From: Alphaproteobacteria bacterium
GTDB taxonomy: Bacteria > Pseudomonadota > Alphaproteobacteria > Caulobacterales > Caulobacteraceae
Assembly: GCA_018820275.1 (NCBI GenBank)
Contig: JAHJOO010000064.1
Location: forward strand, 1 to 58,267
DNA: 58,267 nt
Direction of reading: 5' to 3'
Shown: positions 1 to 10,698 of the stretch, in pieces
Position numbering within the stretch: the stretch's first letter is position 1
Layout: each line of letters begins with the position of its first letter
Program-made: the position numbers and the translations under genes
The notes under the pieces: model-generated
Database searches by the model: none
Seen by the model: only the letters and a program-made list of their open reading frames with translations
Told to the model about the DNA's origin: nothing

Positions 1-1726
<1,726 letters not shown>

Positions 1727-1799
1727 GGTGCATCCCTTCGAGAAGCGGACTTCCGCCGACGCGCCCTCATGCAAGCGACGCGCCGTGCGGCCGCGCCTG

Positions 1800-1828
1800 A
1801 GTTGGGTGTGGCCGAAGCGTCACACAAG
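1800..1828 (-). promoter_or_regulatory. Putative RpoH (sigma-32-like) promoter of clpB
   Basis: Read on the minus strand, CTTG (1825-1828) is followed after 19 bases by CCAACT (1800-1805). This resembles the CTTG plus C-rich -10 layout of alphaproteobacterial heat-shock promoters and closely matches the element before hsp20 in this window (CTTG-N18-CCAAAT). It would give a leader of about 65 bases. Support is the match and the downstream heat-shock gene only. Confidence 0.4.
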
Positions 1829-1881
1829 GGGCGTTGACGCGGGATTTCGCGAGGGCCCAGGGTCGGGGCGAGGAGGCGACC

Positions 1882-2520
1882 GTGATCCCCCATTCCGCCT
1901 GGCCCGTCGACCCGGGCGTGATCCTGCCGTTTCTGGTCGCCGTGCTGCTGATCGAGCTGACGCCGGGGCCCAACATGGGCTGGCTGGCGCTGGTGGCGGC
2001 GGGCCGGGGACGGATCGCCGGGCTGGCGGCGGTGGCGGGGGTGACCCTGGGGCTGACGGTGTGGATGCTGGCCGCGGTGGCCGGGCTGACCCAGGCGTTG
2101 CTGCGGGCCCCGGCGCTGTATCAGGGCCTGCGCTGGGCGGGGGTGGCCTTCCTGCTGTGGCTGGCGTGGGAGGCGTGGCGCGTGCCGCCGGACCGGACCG
2201 CGCCGGTGACCGCGGAGACCCGGCGCGGCCTGTTCCTGCGCGGCCTGACCGGCAATCTGCTGAACCCCAAGGCGGCGGTCTTCTACGTGGCCCTGCTGCC
2301 CGGCTTCCTGCGGCCGGACCACGGGGCGGCGTGGGTGCAGGCGCTGTGGCTGGGGAGCTTGCACATCGTCATCGCCGTGATCATCCACGCCGCCATCGTG
2401 CTGGGGGCCGACCGCGCCGGGCACGTGGCCCTGACCCGGACGCAGGGGCCGATGGTCCGCGCCCTGATGGCCGGCGGGATCGCCGCGGTGGCGGTCTGGA
2501 CGGCGTGGTCGACGCGCTAG
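1882..2520 (+). CDS. LysE/RhtB-family amino acid exporter
   Basis: A 212-residue inner-membrane protein of the LysE/RhtB translocator family, which exports amino acids or related small molecules. It shows the family's TPGPNM motif near the first membrane helix and the GNLLNPKAAVFY signature in the middle, with about six hydrophobic segments and the usual length of ~210. I chose the GTG at 1882 because AGGAGG lies five bases upstream at 1871-1876; a TTG at 1834 in the same frame would add 16 residues with no ribosome site. The stop shares a CTAG with the stop of the convergent monooxygenase gene. The substrate cannot be told from sequence. Confidence 0.9.
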   Translation: MIPHSAWPVDPGVILPFLVAVLLIELTPGPNMGWLALVAAGRGRIAGLAAVAGVTLGLTVWMLAAVAGLTQALLRAPALYQGLRWAGVAFLLWLAWEAWRVPPDRTAPVTAETRRGLFLRGLTGNLLNPKAAVFYVALLPGFLRPDHGAAWVQALWLGSLHIVIAVIIHAAIVLGADRAGHVALTRTQGPMVRALMAGGIAAVAVWTAWSTR

Positions 2521-3692
2521 CGCGGATCCAGCAGCAGGCCGGAGACCGTCGCCGCCAGCAGGCGCGGGGCCAGCGGCAGGCGGGCGACCTTGCCCAGCAC
2601 GTGGTCGCGGATCCACGGCAGAAGTTTGCCGTCGGCCTGATAGAAGGGGGTGAAGCCGAGGCTGAGGGCCTGATACAGGCGCACGTGCCCGCGCCGCGCC
2701 GTCGCATAGGCCGTCAGGGCCGCGTCCAGATCCGCGCCCTCCGCCAGCGCCAGATCCAGCGCGGCGGCGTCGAGCAGGCCCATGTTCACGCCCTGCCCCA
2801 GCTGCGGGCTGGTGGCATGGGCCGCGTCGCCGATCACGGCCAGCCGCGCCGCCGCCGGGCGCCGCAGGGTGTGGTGACCGTAGCGCGCGAAGGTCAGATG
2901 CTCCGTATCCGGAATGTTGGCCAGCACCGGCGCGACCTCGGGCCACAGCGTGAGCACCTCCGCCTTCCACGCCGCCGTGCCGTTGGCCCGCCAGGCCGCG
3001 TGATCGGCGGCCTTCAGGCTCCAGAAGAAGGTCGCCAGCCGGGCGGGGTCTCCGGGCCGCGCGCCGCAGGGCAGGACGCCGACCATCTTCGCTGCGCCGC
3101 GATAGACCTGTTCCAGAGCCGTCTCGCGGAAGGGGGCCCCGGGCCACGGGACCGTGCCCCAGAGGGCGCCATAGCCCAGCTCGCGCCGCCGCAGGCCCAG
3201 CGACCGGGCGACGGCGGAGCGCGCGCCGGACGCGTCCACGACGAGATCGAAGGCGGGCCCGGCCCGCCCCGCGGCGTCGGTCAGCCGTCCGTCGGCGGCG
3301 GCCGTGATCTCCCGGCCGGTCTCGAACACGACGCCGGCGTCCCGGCAGGCGTCGAACAGCACCTGGAACAGGGCCGCCCGGTGTACGCCCAGGGCGCGCC
3401 GCGGCCGGCGAAGGTCGCCGTAGCTGACGTCCAGCACGATGCGCCCGCGCCGCGCCTCGCGGCCGAAGAGGCGGTCGATCGGCTGCCCCATGGCCTCCAC
3501 GGCCGGGGTCAGCCCCATGCCGTCCAGCACGTGCAGCCCGGTCGGCTGAAGCATGAAGCCGGCGCCGACCGGGGCCGGCGTCAGGAACCGCTCGTGCACG
3601 GTCACGCGCGCGCCGCGACGCGCGAGCCGGGCGGCGACCGCCAGCCCGGCCGGTCCGGCCCCCACCACCGCGACGTCCTTCAAGGCGGCCAT
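2517..3692 (-). CDS. FAD-dependent monooxygenase (PHBH/UbiH-like)
   Basis: A 391-residue flavoprotein of the group A aromatic hydroxylase fold. The N-terminus carries the FAD-binding GxGxxG in VVGAGPAGLAVAARLARRG, and the second FAD motif GDAAH appears in AVIGDAAHATSPQLGQG. Such enzymes use NAD(P)H and O2 to hydroxylate small substrates, but the substrate is not readable here. The start at 3692 has a GGGAGGGG ribosome site directly upstream; an upstream in-frame start at 3749 is less likely. It is convergent with the LysE-type exporter, overlapping by four bases (2517-2520). Nothing nearby suggests a pathway. Confidence 0.87.
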   Translation of the reverse strand: MAALKDVAVVGAGPAGLAVAARLARRGARVTVHERFLTPAPVGAGFMLQPTGLHVLDGMGLTPAVEAMGQPIDRLFGREARRGRIVLDVSYGDLRRPRRALGVHRAALFQVLFDACRDAGVVFETGREITAAADGRLTDAAGRAGPAFDLVVDASGARSAVARSLGLRRRELGYGALWGTVPWPGAPFRETALEQVYRGAAKMVGVLPCGARPGDPARLATFFWSLKAADHAAWRANGTAAWKAEVLTLWPEVAPVLANIPDTEHLTFARYGHHTLRRPAAARLAVIGDAAHATSPQLGQGVNMGLLDAAALDLALAEGADLDAALTAYATARRGHVRLYQALSLGFTPFYQADGKLLPWIRDHVLGKVARLPLAPRLLAATVSGLLLDPR

Positions 3693-3805
3693 GGCCCCTC
3701 CCCCGACCCTGACTAGCAGCCGGGCGTCGGCGCGCAATCCTGCCCGCATGGACAGGGCGTCGCGGCCCGCGCTAGCGTCCGCGCCTCAGTCTTCGGGAGC
3801 GTCGC

Positions 3806-5434
3806 ATGTCCGTTCGTCTCAGCCGCCGGTCGGCCCTGTTCGCCACGGCCGGCGCGGCCGCCGCCCTGCCGCAGATCGCGTGGGCGCAGGAGGCGGCCAA
3901 CGACGACGCGGCGCTGGCCGAGGCCGTCGACGCCTATGTGCGGCAATGCCTGGAAGCCTGGCCCGACCAGCCGGCGCTGTCGGTGGCGGTGGTGAAGGAC
4001 GGGCAGGCGATCCTGACGCGCGGCTATGGCGTCAAGGCCATGGACCGGCCGGGCGCGGCCGACGCGCGGACCCTGTTCGCGGTGGCGTCCAACACCAAGG
4101 CGGTGACCTGCGCGGCGCTGGCCATCCTGGTCGACGAGGGCAAGGTGAAGTGGGACGAACCTGTGCGGACCTACCTGCCGGGGTTCAGCCTGTCGAAGCC
4201 CGAGCTGAACGACATGGTGACGGTGCGCGACCTGGTCAGCCACCGCATCGGCTTCGGCCTGGGCGCCGGCGACCTGCTGTTCTGGCCCAACAGCGACCGG
4301 ACGCGGGCGGAGATCCTGGCGGCCATCCCGCACGTGCCGATCGAGGACCAGTTCCGCACGCGCTACCATTATTGCAATCTGATGTTCGTGGCCGCCGGCG
4401 AGGTGGTGGCGGCGGCGTCCGGGATGTCGTGGGAGGCGTTCGTGCAGACGCGCATCCTCGACCGGCTGGGGATGACCGACACCCTGCCCGTCATGCGCGG
4501 GGCCGATCCGGCCAGATGCGCCCTGCCGCACGGCCGGGTGGGCCCGCCGTTGCGCTATCAGGGGGCCATGACCCGCATCGCCGACAGCGTGCAGGAGGTC
4601 TGGGACTGGTCCGAGGCGGGGGCCGCGGGCGGCTTTCTGACCAATGCGGTCGACTGGTCGAAATGGATGGCGGTGCAGCTGGCCAACGGGGCCCCGCCCG
4701 ACGGGACGCGGCTGTTCTCGGAGGCGCAGAGCCGCGAGATGTGGCGGCCGAACGTGATCGTCTCCAACTCCGCCGGGCCGACGCCCGACCTGCCGGGCCG
4801 GGCGATCACCGCCACCTACGCCGCCGGCTGGCAGGTCATGGACTATCGCGGCGAGCGGCTGATCACCCACGGCGGCGGCTCGCCGGGCGGCATCTCCGGC
4901 ACCGTCCTGCTGCCCGGGCGCAGGGTGGGCTTCAGCTATTTCTCCAACGCCGAGGAGAGCCTCCTGCTGCGCGCCCTGCGCTCGGGCATCGCCGACGTGA
5001 TCATGGGGCCGACGCGCATGGGCCCGACCTTCGACTGGATCGCCGATTCGAAGCGGCTGGAGACCGAGGGCAACGCCCGTTCGATCGCCGCCGCGGCGGA
5101 GATCGACGCGAAACAGGCGGCGGGGGCGAAGCCGTCCCTGCCGGCCCCGGCCTATGCCGGGACGTGGCGCGATCCCTGGTACGGCGACGTGACGATCACC
5201 CCGCGCGACGGGGGGCTGTGGCTGGACTTCACCCGCTCGCCCGCGCTGAAGGGGCCGCTGGAGCCCTATGACGGCGAGACCTTCCGCACCCGCTTTCCGG
5301 ACCGGCGCGAGGAGGACGTGCTGGTGACCTTCGAGCTCGAGGACGGCCGTCCGGTCCGCGCGACGATGAAGGCCGTCAGCCCCGATGCCGACTTCAGCTA
5401 CGACTTCCACGACCTGCGCCTGACCCGGGCCTAG
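3806..5434 (+). CDS. Exported serine hydrolase, class C beta-lactamase family
   Basis: A 542-residue exported protein. The N-terminus SRRSALFATAGAAAALP followed by AWAQ looks like a Tat-type signal peptide with signal peptidase I cleavage. The penicillin-binding fold motifs are visible: SNTK (SxxK nucleophile) near residue 95, YCN (YxN) near residue 190, and HGGGSPGG as the third motif near residue 355. The length leaves a C-terminal region of about 130 residues after the catalytic domain, as in esterase/peptidase members of this family. It probably cleaves an ester or peptide in the periplasm; a true beta-lactamase is less likely at this size. A second, shorter family member lies at 30145. 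Confidence 0.87.
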   Translation: MSVRLSRRSALFATAGAAAALPQIAWAQEAANDDAALAEAVDAYVRQCLEAWPDQPALSVAVVKDGQAILTRGYGVKAMDRPGAADARTLFAVASNTKAVTCAALAILVDEGKVKWDEPVRTYLPGFSLSKPELNDMVTVRDLVSHRIGFGLGAGDLLFWPNSDRTRAEILAAIPHVPIEDQFRTRYHYCNLMFVAAGEVVAAASGMSWEAFVQTRILDRLGMTDTLPVMRGADPARCALPHGRVGPPLRYQGAMTRIADSVQEVWDWSEAGAAGGFLTNAVDWSKWMAVQLANGAPPDGTRLFSEAQSREMWRPNVIVSNSAGPTPDLPGRAITATYAAGWQVMDYRGERLITHGGGSPGGISGTVLLPGRRVGFSYFSNAEESLLLRALRSGIADVIMGPTRMGPTFDWIADSKRLETEGNARSIAAAAEIDAKQAAGAKPSLPAPAYAGTWRDPWYGDVTITPRDGGLWLDFTRSPALKGPLEPYDGETFRTRFPDRREEDVLVTFELEDGRPVRATMKAVSPDADFSYDFHDLRLTRA

Positions 5435-5607
5435 CCGCGTCCGGGCGGTTCAGGGCTTGCGCGCGGCGCGGTCCGTCTCTTCGCCGGCGGACGATCCTTC
5501 CAAGGGCATGCCGGGTCACGACCGGGCGGACTGAGGCCGCGGCCGCCGCCGCCCCGCGTGAACTGACGCCGGGCCATCCGGCGGCGGTGCCGACGCCGGG
5601 GTCGTCG

Positions 5608-5874
5608 TCAGGCGAACGGCGGCGTGCCGGCGCGGCTGGCGGCGGCGCCGGGGGTGACGTCGGCCAGTTCCGCGGCCTGGGACCGCGCGGGCGCCGCGTC
5701 CAGATCGTCCTGGGTCGCATAGGCCTCGACCGCCTTCACCGCCATGACGCTTTCGCCCGGGAGCGCCAGCGGCATGGCCGCGTCGGTGGCCTGGACGTCG
5801 GTTTCGGACGGCACCCGGACCGTGCGGGTCTCGCCGTCGCGCCCCAGCGTCACCTCGTAGACTTTCATGCTCAT
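5608..5874 (-). CDS. Small protein of unknown function, 88 aa
   Basis: I do not recognise this protein. It begins MSMKVYEVTLGRDGETRTV, a beta-strand-like pattern, and continues with an acidic, Ala-rich helix-forming half. No signal peptide or membrane segment is visible. The ATG at 5874 has AAGGAG seven bases upstream (5881-5886), which supports it as a real gene. It is divergent from the SRPBCC gene at 6040 and could share its promoter region. The preceding 170 bases (5435-5607) hold no gene that I can support. Confidence 0.6.
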   Translation of the reverse strand: MSMKVYEVTLGRDGETRTVRVPSETDVQATDAAMPLALPGESVMAVKAVEAYATQDDLDAAPARSQAAELADVTPGAAASRAGTPPFA

Positions 5875-6039
5875 GATTCCGCTCCTTCCCATGCGGAGCG
5901 CCGAAGGCCGCGACGGGGTTCCCGACCCCGGCCCGCGATCGCCGCCCGCGCGAGCCCGCGGCTACGTCGGGTTGCGGACGGAACGATCGACCGCCCCCAC
6001 CGATTTGAAGACGAGGATTTGACGCCGACGGAACCGCCC

Positions 6040-6609
6040 ATGACCCAGACCGAACCCACCACCGACGCCGCCATGGCGCCGAGCGCCTTTCTCGATTCCG
6101 ACCGCCACGAGGGCGACCATGCGGCCGACTCGGTCAGGGCCGTGATGATCAACCGGCCCCGGCGCGAGCTCTACGATTTCTGGCGCGACTTCGCGAACCT
6201 GCCGCGCTTCATGGAGAACCTGCTGGACGTGAGCGACCTCGGCGACGGCCGCTCCAGCTGGCGGGTGGCGGGGCCGGCGGGCTCGGAGGTGGAGCTGGTC
6301 AGCGAGATCCGCGAGGACGTCCCCGGGGAGCGGATCGCCTGGACCTCGACCGAGGCGTCGGAGATCGATCACGAAGGCTGGGTCGCGTTCCGCGACAACC
6401 CCTTCGGCCGGGGCACGGAGGTGCGGCTGTTCATCGCCTACGATCCGCCGGGCGGCGCGGTGGGCAAGGTCGTGGCCAAGGTCATGCAGCGCGAGCCGCG
6501 CATCCAGGCCCGGCGCGAGCTGCGCCGCTTCAAGCAGCTGATGGAGACGGGCGAGATCCCGACGTCGAAGGCACCCGACGCCGCGCCGCGCGCCGCCCGT
6601 CATTTCTGA
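6040..6609 (+). CDS. SRPBCC-family (polyketide cyclase/dehydrase-like) protein
   Basis: A 189-residue soluble protein with the START/SRPBCC fold. The family opening RPRRELYDFWRDFANLPRFM appears near residues 40-60, and YDPPGG with the C-terminal helix LRRFKQLMETGEIP completes the domain. Such proteins bind hydrophobic ligands in a cavity; the function here is unknown. The gene starts at ATG 6040 without a strong ribosome site. The Zn alcohol dehydrogenase begins 30 bases downstream, so the two probably form an operon. GGAAC-N16-CGAT at 5980-6004 is one base off the EcfG promoter pattern, so stress control is possible but unproven. Confidence 0.82.
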   Translation: MTQTEPTTDAAMAPSAFLDSDRHEGDHAADSVRAVMINRPRRELYDFWRDFANLPRFMENLLDVSDLGDGRSSWRVAGPAGSEVELVSEIREDVPGERIAWTSTEASEIDHEGWVAFRDNPFGRGTEVRLFIAYDPPGGAVGKVVAKVMQREPRIQARRELRRFKQLMETGEIPTSKAPDAAPRAARHF

Positions 6610-6639
6610 CCCTCTCCCTCCCCGACACAAGGAATTCGC

Positions 6640-7812
6640 ATGCGCGCCCTGACCTGGCACGGAAAGCACAATGTTCAGGTGGACACCGTCCCCGACCCCC
6701 AAATCGTGAATCCGCGCGACGCCATCATCAAGGTGACCTCGACGGCCATCTGCGGGTCCGACCTGCATCTCTACGACAGCATGATCCCCGGCATGTCGAA
6801 CGGCGACATCCTGGGCCATGAGTTCATGGGCGTGGTGGAGGACGTCGGGCCGGGCTCGACGCTGAAGGTCGGCCAGAGGGTGGTCGTCCCGTTCGTCATC
6901 GCCTGCGGCAGCTGCTTCTTCTGCGGCAAGCAGCAGTTTTCGGCCTGCGACAACTCCAACCCCGCGGACAAGTCCGACGCGTCCGAAATCGCCTACGGCT
7001 ATCCCGTGGCCGGCCTGTTCGGCTATTCGCACCTGACGGGCGGCTATGCCGGCGGTCAGGCGGAGTACGTCCGGGTTCCCTATTCTGACGTCGGCCCGCT
7101 GGTCATTCCGGACGGCATCGAGGACGAGAAGGTCCTGTTCCTGACCGACATCTTCCCGACCGGGTGGATGGCGGCCGAGAACGCCGGGATCGAGCCCGGC
7201 GACACGGTCGTGGTCTGGGGCTGCGGGCCCGTCGGCCTGTTCACGATCAAGAGCGCCCTGCTGCAGGGGGCGGCCCGGGTCATCGCCATCGACCACCAGC
7301 CGCGACGGCTGGAGCTGGCCAGGGCCAACGGCGCGGAGGTGCTGAACTACCACGAGGTGAAGGTGCGCGAGGCGCTGATGGAGATGACGGCGGGCATCGG
7401 CCCGGACGCCTGCATCGACGCCGTGGGTATGGAGGCGCACGGCTTCGCGCCCGACAACATCCTGGACGCGGTCAAGCAGGAGACCCGACTGGGGACCGAT
7501 CGCCAGCACGCCCTTCGGGAGGCGATCATGGCCTGCCGCAAGGGCGGCAGGGTGTCGGTTCCGGGCGTCTACGGCGGCATCGGCGACAAGTTCCCGCTCG
7601 GCGCCTTCATGGAGAAGGGCCTGACCATCAAGACCGGGCAGACCCACGTGCAGAAATATCTGCCCGAACTCCTGCAGCTGATCCTCGACGGGAAGATCGA
7701 CACCACCGACCTGATCAGCCACATCCTGCCGCTGGAGCGCGGCCCGGAGGGCTACAAGCATTTCCACGATGACCCCAACGAATGGACCAAGGTCGTCCTG
7801 AAGCCTCACTAG
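6640..7812 (+). CDS. Zinc-dependent alcohol dehydrogenase (glutathione-independent formaldehyde dehydrogenase-like)
   Basis: A 390-residue medium-chain dehydrogenase/reductase. The catalytic zinc site shows in CGSDLHLY and GHEFMGVV, the structural-zinc loop in [15 protein letters not shown], and the Rossmann motif in [10 protein letters not shown]. The length and the long insertion around residues 265-295 resemble glutathione-independent formaldehyde dehydrogenases. It would oxidise small alcohols or aldehydes with NAD(P). AAGGA lies upstream of the ATG. It follows the SRPBCC gene closely; this pairing often occurs in stress-response gene clusters, which is context, not proof of substrate. 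Confidence 0.9.
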   Translation: MRALTWHGKHNVQVDTVPDPQIVNPRDAIIKVTSTAICGSDLHLYDSMIPGMSNGDILGHEFMGVVEDVGPGSTLKVGQRVVVPFVIACGSCFFCGKQQFSACDNSNPADKSDASEIAYGYPVAGLFGYSHLTGGYAGGQAEYVRVPYSDVGPLVIPDGIEDEKVLFLTDIFPTGWMAAENAGIEPGDTVVVWGCGPVGLFTIKSALLQGAARVIAIDHQPRRLELARANGAEVLNYHEVKVREALMEMTAGIGPDACIDAVGMEAHGFAPDNILDAVKQETRLGTDRQHALREAIMACRKGGRVSVPGVYGGIGDKFPLGAFMEKGLTIKTGQTHVQKYLPELLQLILDGKIDTTDLISHILPLERGPEGYKHFHDDPNEWTKVVLKPH

Positions 7813-7961
7813 GGCCGGCTGGCGCGGGGCGAAGGAGCGGGCGACGGACTCCCGCGCGCCCCGGACATGCCGTCGGCGCCCGGCCAGGGCGTTCACATGG
7901 GTCGAGGCCCGCGCGCGGTGCCAGACCTTGCGGTCGGACACATTTCCGTTAGTCTGGAACT

Positions 7962-8297
7962 ATGGAATTGTCCGAGGTCGCGCCGGCGCTGGCCGCCCTG
8001 GCCCAGCCCACCCGGCTGGAGACCTTCCGTCTGCTGGTCCGGCACGAGCCCGACGGCCTGCCCGCCGGCGAGATCGCGCGCCGCCTCGCCATCCCCGCCA
8101 ACACCCTGTCGGCCCACCTTGCGGTGCTCTCGCGGGCGGGACTGGTGACGCCGGAACGGCGCAGCCGGTCGGTCATCTATCGCGTCGACCTGGACCGGCT
8201 CCGGGGGCTGATCCTGTTTTTGGTCCAGGACTGCTGCGGCGGCCGCGCCGAGCTGTGCGATCCGCTCGTGGCCGACCTGTCGCCCCGCTGCGTCTGA
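7962..8297 (+). CDS. arsR: ArsR/SmtB-family arsenic-responsive repressor
   Basis: A 111-residue winged-helix repressor that opens the ars operon. The recognition helix region [16 protein letters not shown] and the wing [10 protein letters not shown] are typical of ArsR. The C-terminus has a cysteine cluster, CCGGRAELC, which probably binds As(III) and releases DNA. The ATG at 7962 follows a short AT-richer stretch (TTTCCGTTAGTCTGGAACT) that contains a TTCC-N8-GGAA half-palindrome, a candidate operator overlapping the start. Twelve bases after its stop arsC begins. The 149 bases before it (7813-7961) hold only this control region. Confidence 0.9.
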   Translation: MELSEVAPALAALAQPTRLETFRLLVRHEPDGLPAGEIARRLAIPANTLSAHLAVLSRAGLVTPERRSRSVIYRVDLDRLRGLILFLVQDCCGGRAELCDPLVADLSPRCV

Positions 8298-8308
8298 ACG
8301 AGAAGCCG

Positions 8309-8731
8309 ATGGACGTCGTCATCTACCACAACCCCGCCTGCGGGACCTCGCGCAACACGCTGGCGCTGATCCGCCACCTCGGCATCGAGCCCCACGTGGT
8401 CGAATATCTGAAGACCCCGCCGTCGCGGGCCCTGATCGCGCAGCTGGCGGCGCGCACGGGCGAGCCGCTGCGCGCGCTGATGCGCGAGAAGGGCACGCCC
8501 TGGGCCGAGCTCGGCCTGGACGACCCGACGCTGTCGGACGACCGGCTGCTGGACGCCATCGAGGCCCACCCGGGGCTTCTGAACCGGCCGCTGGTGGTGT
8601 CGCCCCGCGGCGTCCGGCTGTGCCGCCCCTCCGAAGCGGTGCTGGACCTGCTGCCCGACGAGGGGTTGAAACCGTTCGTCAAGGAGGACGGCGAGGTCGT
8701 GGTCGACGCGGCCGGCCGGAGGGTCCGCTGA
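8309..8731 (+). CDS. arsC: Arsenate reductase, glutaredoxin-dependent type
   Basis: A 140-residue ArsC of the thioredoxin-fold, glutathione/glutaredoxin-dependent class, which reduces arsenate to arsenite in the cytoplasm. The N-terminal [12 protein letters not shown] motif holds the catalytic cysteine (Cys11), and [15 protein letters not shown] contains the conserved arginine region of the family. Length fits the family (about 140). The stop TGA overlaps the ATG of acr3 by one base (TGATG at 8729), which implies translational coupling. Arsenite made here is the substrate of the pump encoded next. Confidence 0.94.
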   Translation: MDVVIYHNPACGTSRNTLALIRHLGIEPHVVEYLKTPPSRALIAQLAARTGEPLRALMREKGTPWAELGLDDPTLSDDRLLDAIEAHPGLLNRPLVVSPRGVRLCRPSEAVLDLLPDEGLKPFVKEDGEVVVDAAGRRVR

Positions 8732-9819
8732 TGGTCGATGCGCCCGTCGCCCCCGCCGCGCCGCCGCGCCGGCTGTCGTTTCTCGACCGCTGGCTGACGC
8801 TGTGGATCTTCGCCGCCATGGCGCTGGGGGTGCTGCTGGGCACGACGGTCCCCGGCCTTCCCGCCGGCCTGGAGCGTCTGTCGGTCGGGTCGACCAACAT
8901 CCCGATCGCCGTCGGCCTGATCCTGATGATGTGGCCGCCGCTGGCGCGCGTGAAGTACGAGGCGCTGCCCCGCGTGTTCGCCGACCGACGGGTGCTGGCG
9001 TTGTCGCTGTTCCAGAACTGGGTGCTGGGCCCCGTGCTGATGTTCGCCCTGGCGGTGATCTTCCTGCGCGACCAGCCGGAATACATGACCGGCGTGATCC
9101 TGATCGGTCTGGCGCGGTGCATCGCCATGGTGCTGGTGTGGAACCAGCTGGCGCGCGGCGACGCCGAGTACGTGGCCGGTCTGGTGGCCTTCAACTCGGT
9201 GTTCCAGATCGTCTTCTTCAGCGCCTACGCCTGGTTCTTCCTGTCGGTCCTGCCGCCGCTGCTGGGGCTGGAGGGCAGCGTCGTGGACGTGGGCTTCTGG
9301 ACGATCGCCGGGGCGGTGCTGATCTATCTCGGCGTGCCGTTCCTCGGCGGCTTCCTCACCCGCCGGACGCTGATCGCGCGCAGGGGGGCGGACTGGTACG
9401 CGGAGCGGTTCCTGCCGCGCATCGCGCCGATCACCCTGATCGCCCTGCTGTTCACCATCGTCGCCATGTTCAGCCTGAAGGGCGGGGAGGTGGTCGCCCT
9501 GCCGCTGGACGCGCTGCGCATCGCCCTGCCGCTGACGATCTATTTCCTCGTCATGTTCGCGGTCAGCTTCCTGATGGGCCGGCTGATCGAGGCCGACTAT
9601 CCGCGCACCACGGCGCTGGCCTTCACCGCGGCCTCCAACAATTTCGAACTGGCCATCGCGGTGGCGATCGCCGCCTTCGGCCTCGCCTCGCCGGTGGCCT
9701 TCGCCGCGGTCATCGGTCCGCTGGTCGAGGTGCCGGTGCTGATCCTGCTGGTCTCGGTCGCCCTGTGGCTGGGGCGGCGCTGGTACGGGATCCCGGCGTC
9801 GCAGAAGGACGCCTGCTGA
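8731..9819 (+). CDS. acr3: Arsenite efflux permease, ACR3 family
   Basis: A 362-residue inner-membrane protein with about ten hydrophobic helices, the length and layout of ACR3 arsenite exporters. The conserved cysteine region [18 protein letters not shown] and the helix [16 protein letters not shown] are clear. It exports As(III), possibly also antimonite, using the proton motive force. It is the last gene of arsR-arsC-acr3 and overlaps arsC by one base. I prefer the symbol acr3 over arsB because the sequence lacks the ArsB (12-helix) layout. Confidence 0.94.
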   Translation: MVDAPVAPAAPPRRLSFLDRWLTLWIFAAMALGVLLGTTVPGLPAGLERLSVGSTNIPIAVGLILMMWPPLARVKYEALPRVFADRRVLALSLFQNWVLGPVLMFALAVIFLRDQPEYMTGVILIGLARCIAMVLVWNQLARGDAEYVAGLVAFNSVFQIVFFSAYAWFFLSVLPPLLGLEGSVVDVGFWTIAGAVLIYLGVPFLGGFLTRRTLIARRGADWYAERFLPRIAPITLIALLFTIVAMFSLKGGEVVALPLDALRIALPLTIYFLVMFAVSFLMGRLIEADYPRTTALAFTAASNNFELAIAVAIAAFGLASPVAFAAVIGPLVEVPVLILLVSVALWLGRRWYGIPASQKDAC

Positions 9820-9916
9820 CGGGCCGGCCGGTGGGAGCGGGGTCGGGCGGCGATCAGCGAGGGTCGGGGCCGCGGACGTCGGACCTGTCGGACGGAGCCC
9901 CGGTCACGGGAAGAAA

Positions 9917-9993
9917 TGGCGCACCCGAAGAGATTCGAACTCCTGACCCCCAGATTCGTAGTCTGGTGCTCTATCCAGCTGAGCTACGGGTGC
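9917..9993 (-). tRNA. tRNA-Arg (anticodon ACG)
   Basis: On the minus strand the acceptor stem GCACCCG pairs with CGGGTGC. The D-arm (GCTCAGCTGGATAGAGC), the anticodon arm CCAGA-CTACGAA-TCTGG with anticodon ACG at 9957-9959, and a T-arm containing TTCGAAT all fold normally. The CCA end is encoded (9917-9919). The wobble A is probably converted to inosine, reading CGU/CGC/CGA. No integrase or attachment-site repeat lies next to it. Confidence 0.96.
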
Positions 9994-10076
9994 GCGCGGC
10001 CGCGAACGGCGAGGGCGGTCATCTAACGGTTCGGCGGCGGCAAGGCAAGCCGTGCCCGAACGGTTTTCGGCCCGGC

Positions 10077-10616
10077 CTACCAGTCGGTCGGCATCGGACG
10101 GTCGGGGCCTTCGCCGGCCCAGGTGATGGAGGTGATCCACCAGCGCTTGCCGTCGTTGAACAGGGTGACGGAGTTGACGCCGCGCTGGGTGGCGGGACCG
10201 CCCGCGGTTTCGGCGGTCTCATAGGCGGTCAGGACCTGGGTCAGGGGCCCCCAGGTCTGCACCTTGCGGCCGACCTCGCGCTCGAAGAAGGCGGTCTCCA
10301 TGAAATAGGCCCCGGAGCCGCGGACGTAGTCGTCGGTCGTGCCGAGGCGCAGGCGCGCCACGCCGTCGCGCGCGGGTCCCGCGCCGCCCATGACGGCGCC
10401 GGGCAGGAACAGGCCGCGGAAGCGGTCCCAGTCGCGCGGGCCGGCGGGGCCGGAGATGACGTCGTAGAGGGCGGCCATGATGCCGTCGAGCGTCTCCACG
10501 TCGGCCGGGTTCGGCACATGGGCGGGGGCCGCCGCGGCGGGGGCCGGGGCCTCCTGGGACAGGGCCGGGGTGGCGGCGAAGGCGAGCACCAGGGCGGCGG
10601 CGAGGGGGCGGATCAT
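10077..10616 (-). CDS. Exported NTF2/SnoaL-like protein
   Basis: A 179-residue protein with a clear signal peptide (MIRPLAAALVLAFAATPALSQ) followed by an Ala/Pro linker. The mature part resembles the NTF2-like/SnoaL fold: an early helix (LDGIMAALYDVISG), a loop with DWDRFRGLFLPGA, and a final strand WWITSITWAGEG. Members serve as small-molecule pockets or enzymes; no catalytic set is evident. The gene is monocistronic, facing tRNA-Arg on one side and divergent from the gamma-glutamyltransferase on the other. Confidence 0.78.
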   Translation of the reverse strand: MIRPLAAALVLAFAATPALSQEAPAPAAAAPAHVPNPADVETLDGIMAALYDVISGPAGPRDWDRFRGLFLPGAVMGGAGPARDGVARLRLGTTDDYVRGSGAYFMETAFFEREVGRKVQTWGPLTQVLTAYETAETAGGPATQRGVNSVTLFNDGKRWWITSITWAGEGPDRPMPTDW

Positions 10617-10698
10617 GGCGAACTCCCAAGGGTCAGGCGCGCATCAGGCATGGCGCGCGGGCTTGGCGCAAGCGCCCCCCTCCCCTAGGTGTCGAGGC

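Noticed and set aside
5394..5720. Minus-strand frame in the gap after the serine hydrolase
   Set aside because: Composition is Arg/Pro/Ala noise of GC-rich DNA, with no ribosome site, and it overlaps a better supported small gene.
7867..8148. Plus-strand frame starting upstream of arsR
   Set aside because: Off-frame with respect to a clear ArsR protein; low-complexity residues.
9917..9993. tRNA-Arg as an integration site
   Set aside because: No integrase, direct repeat or composition shift flanks it.
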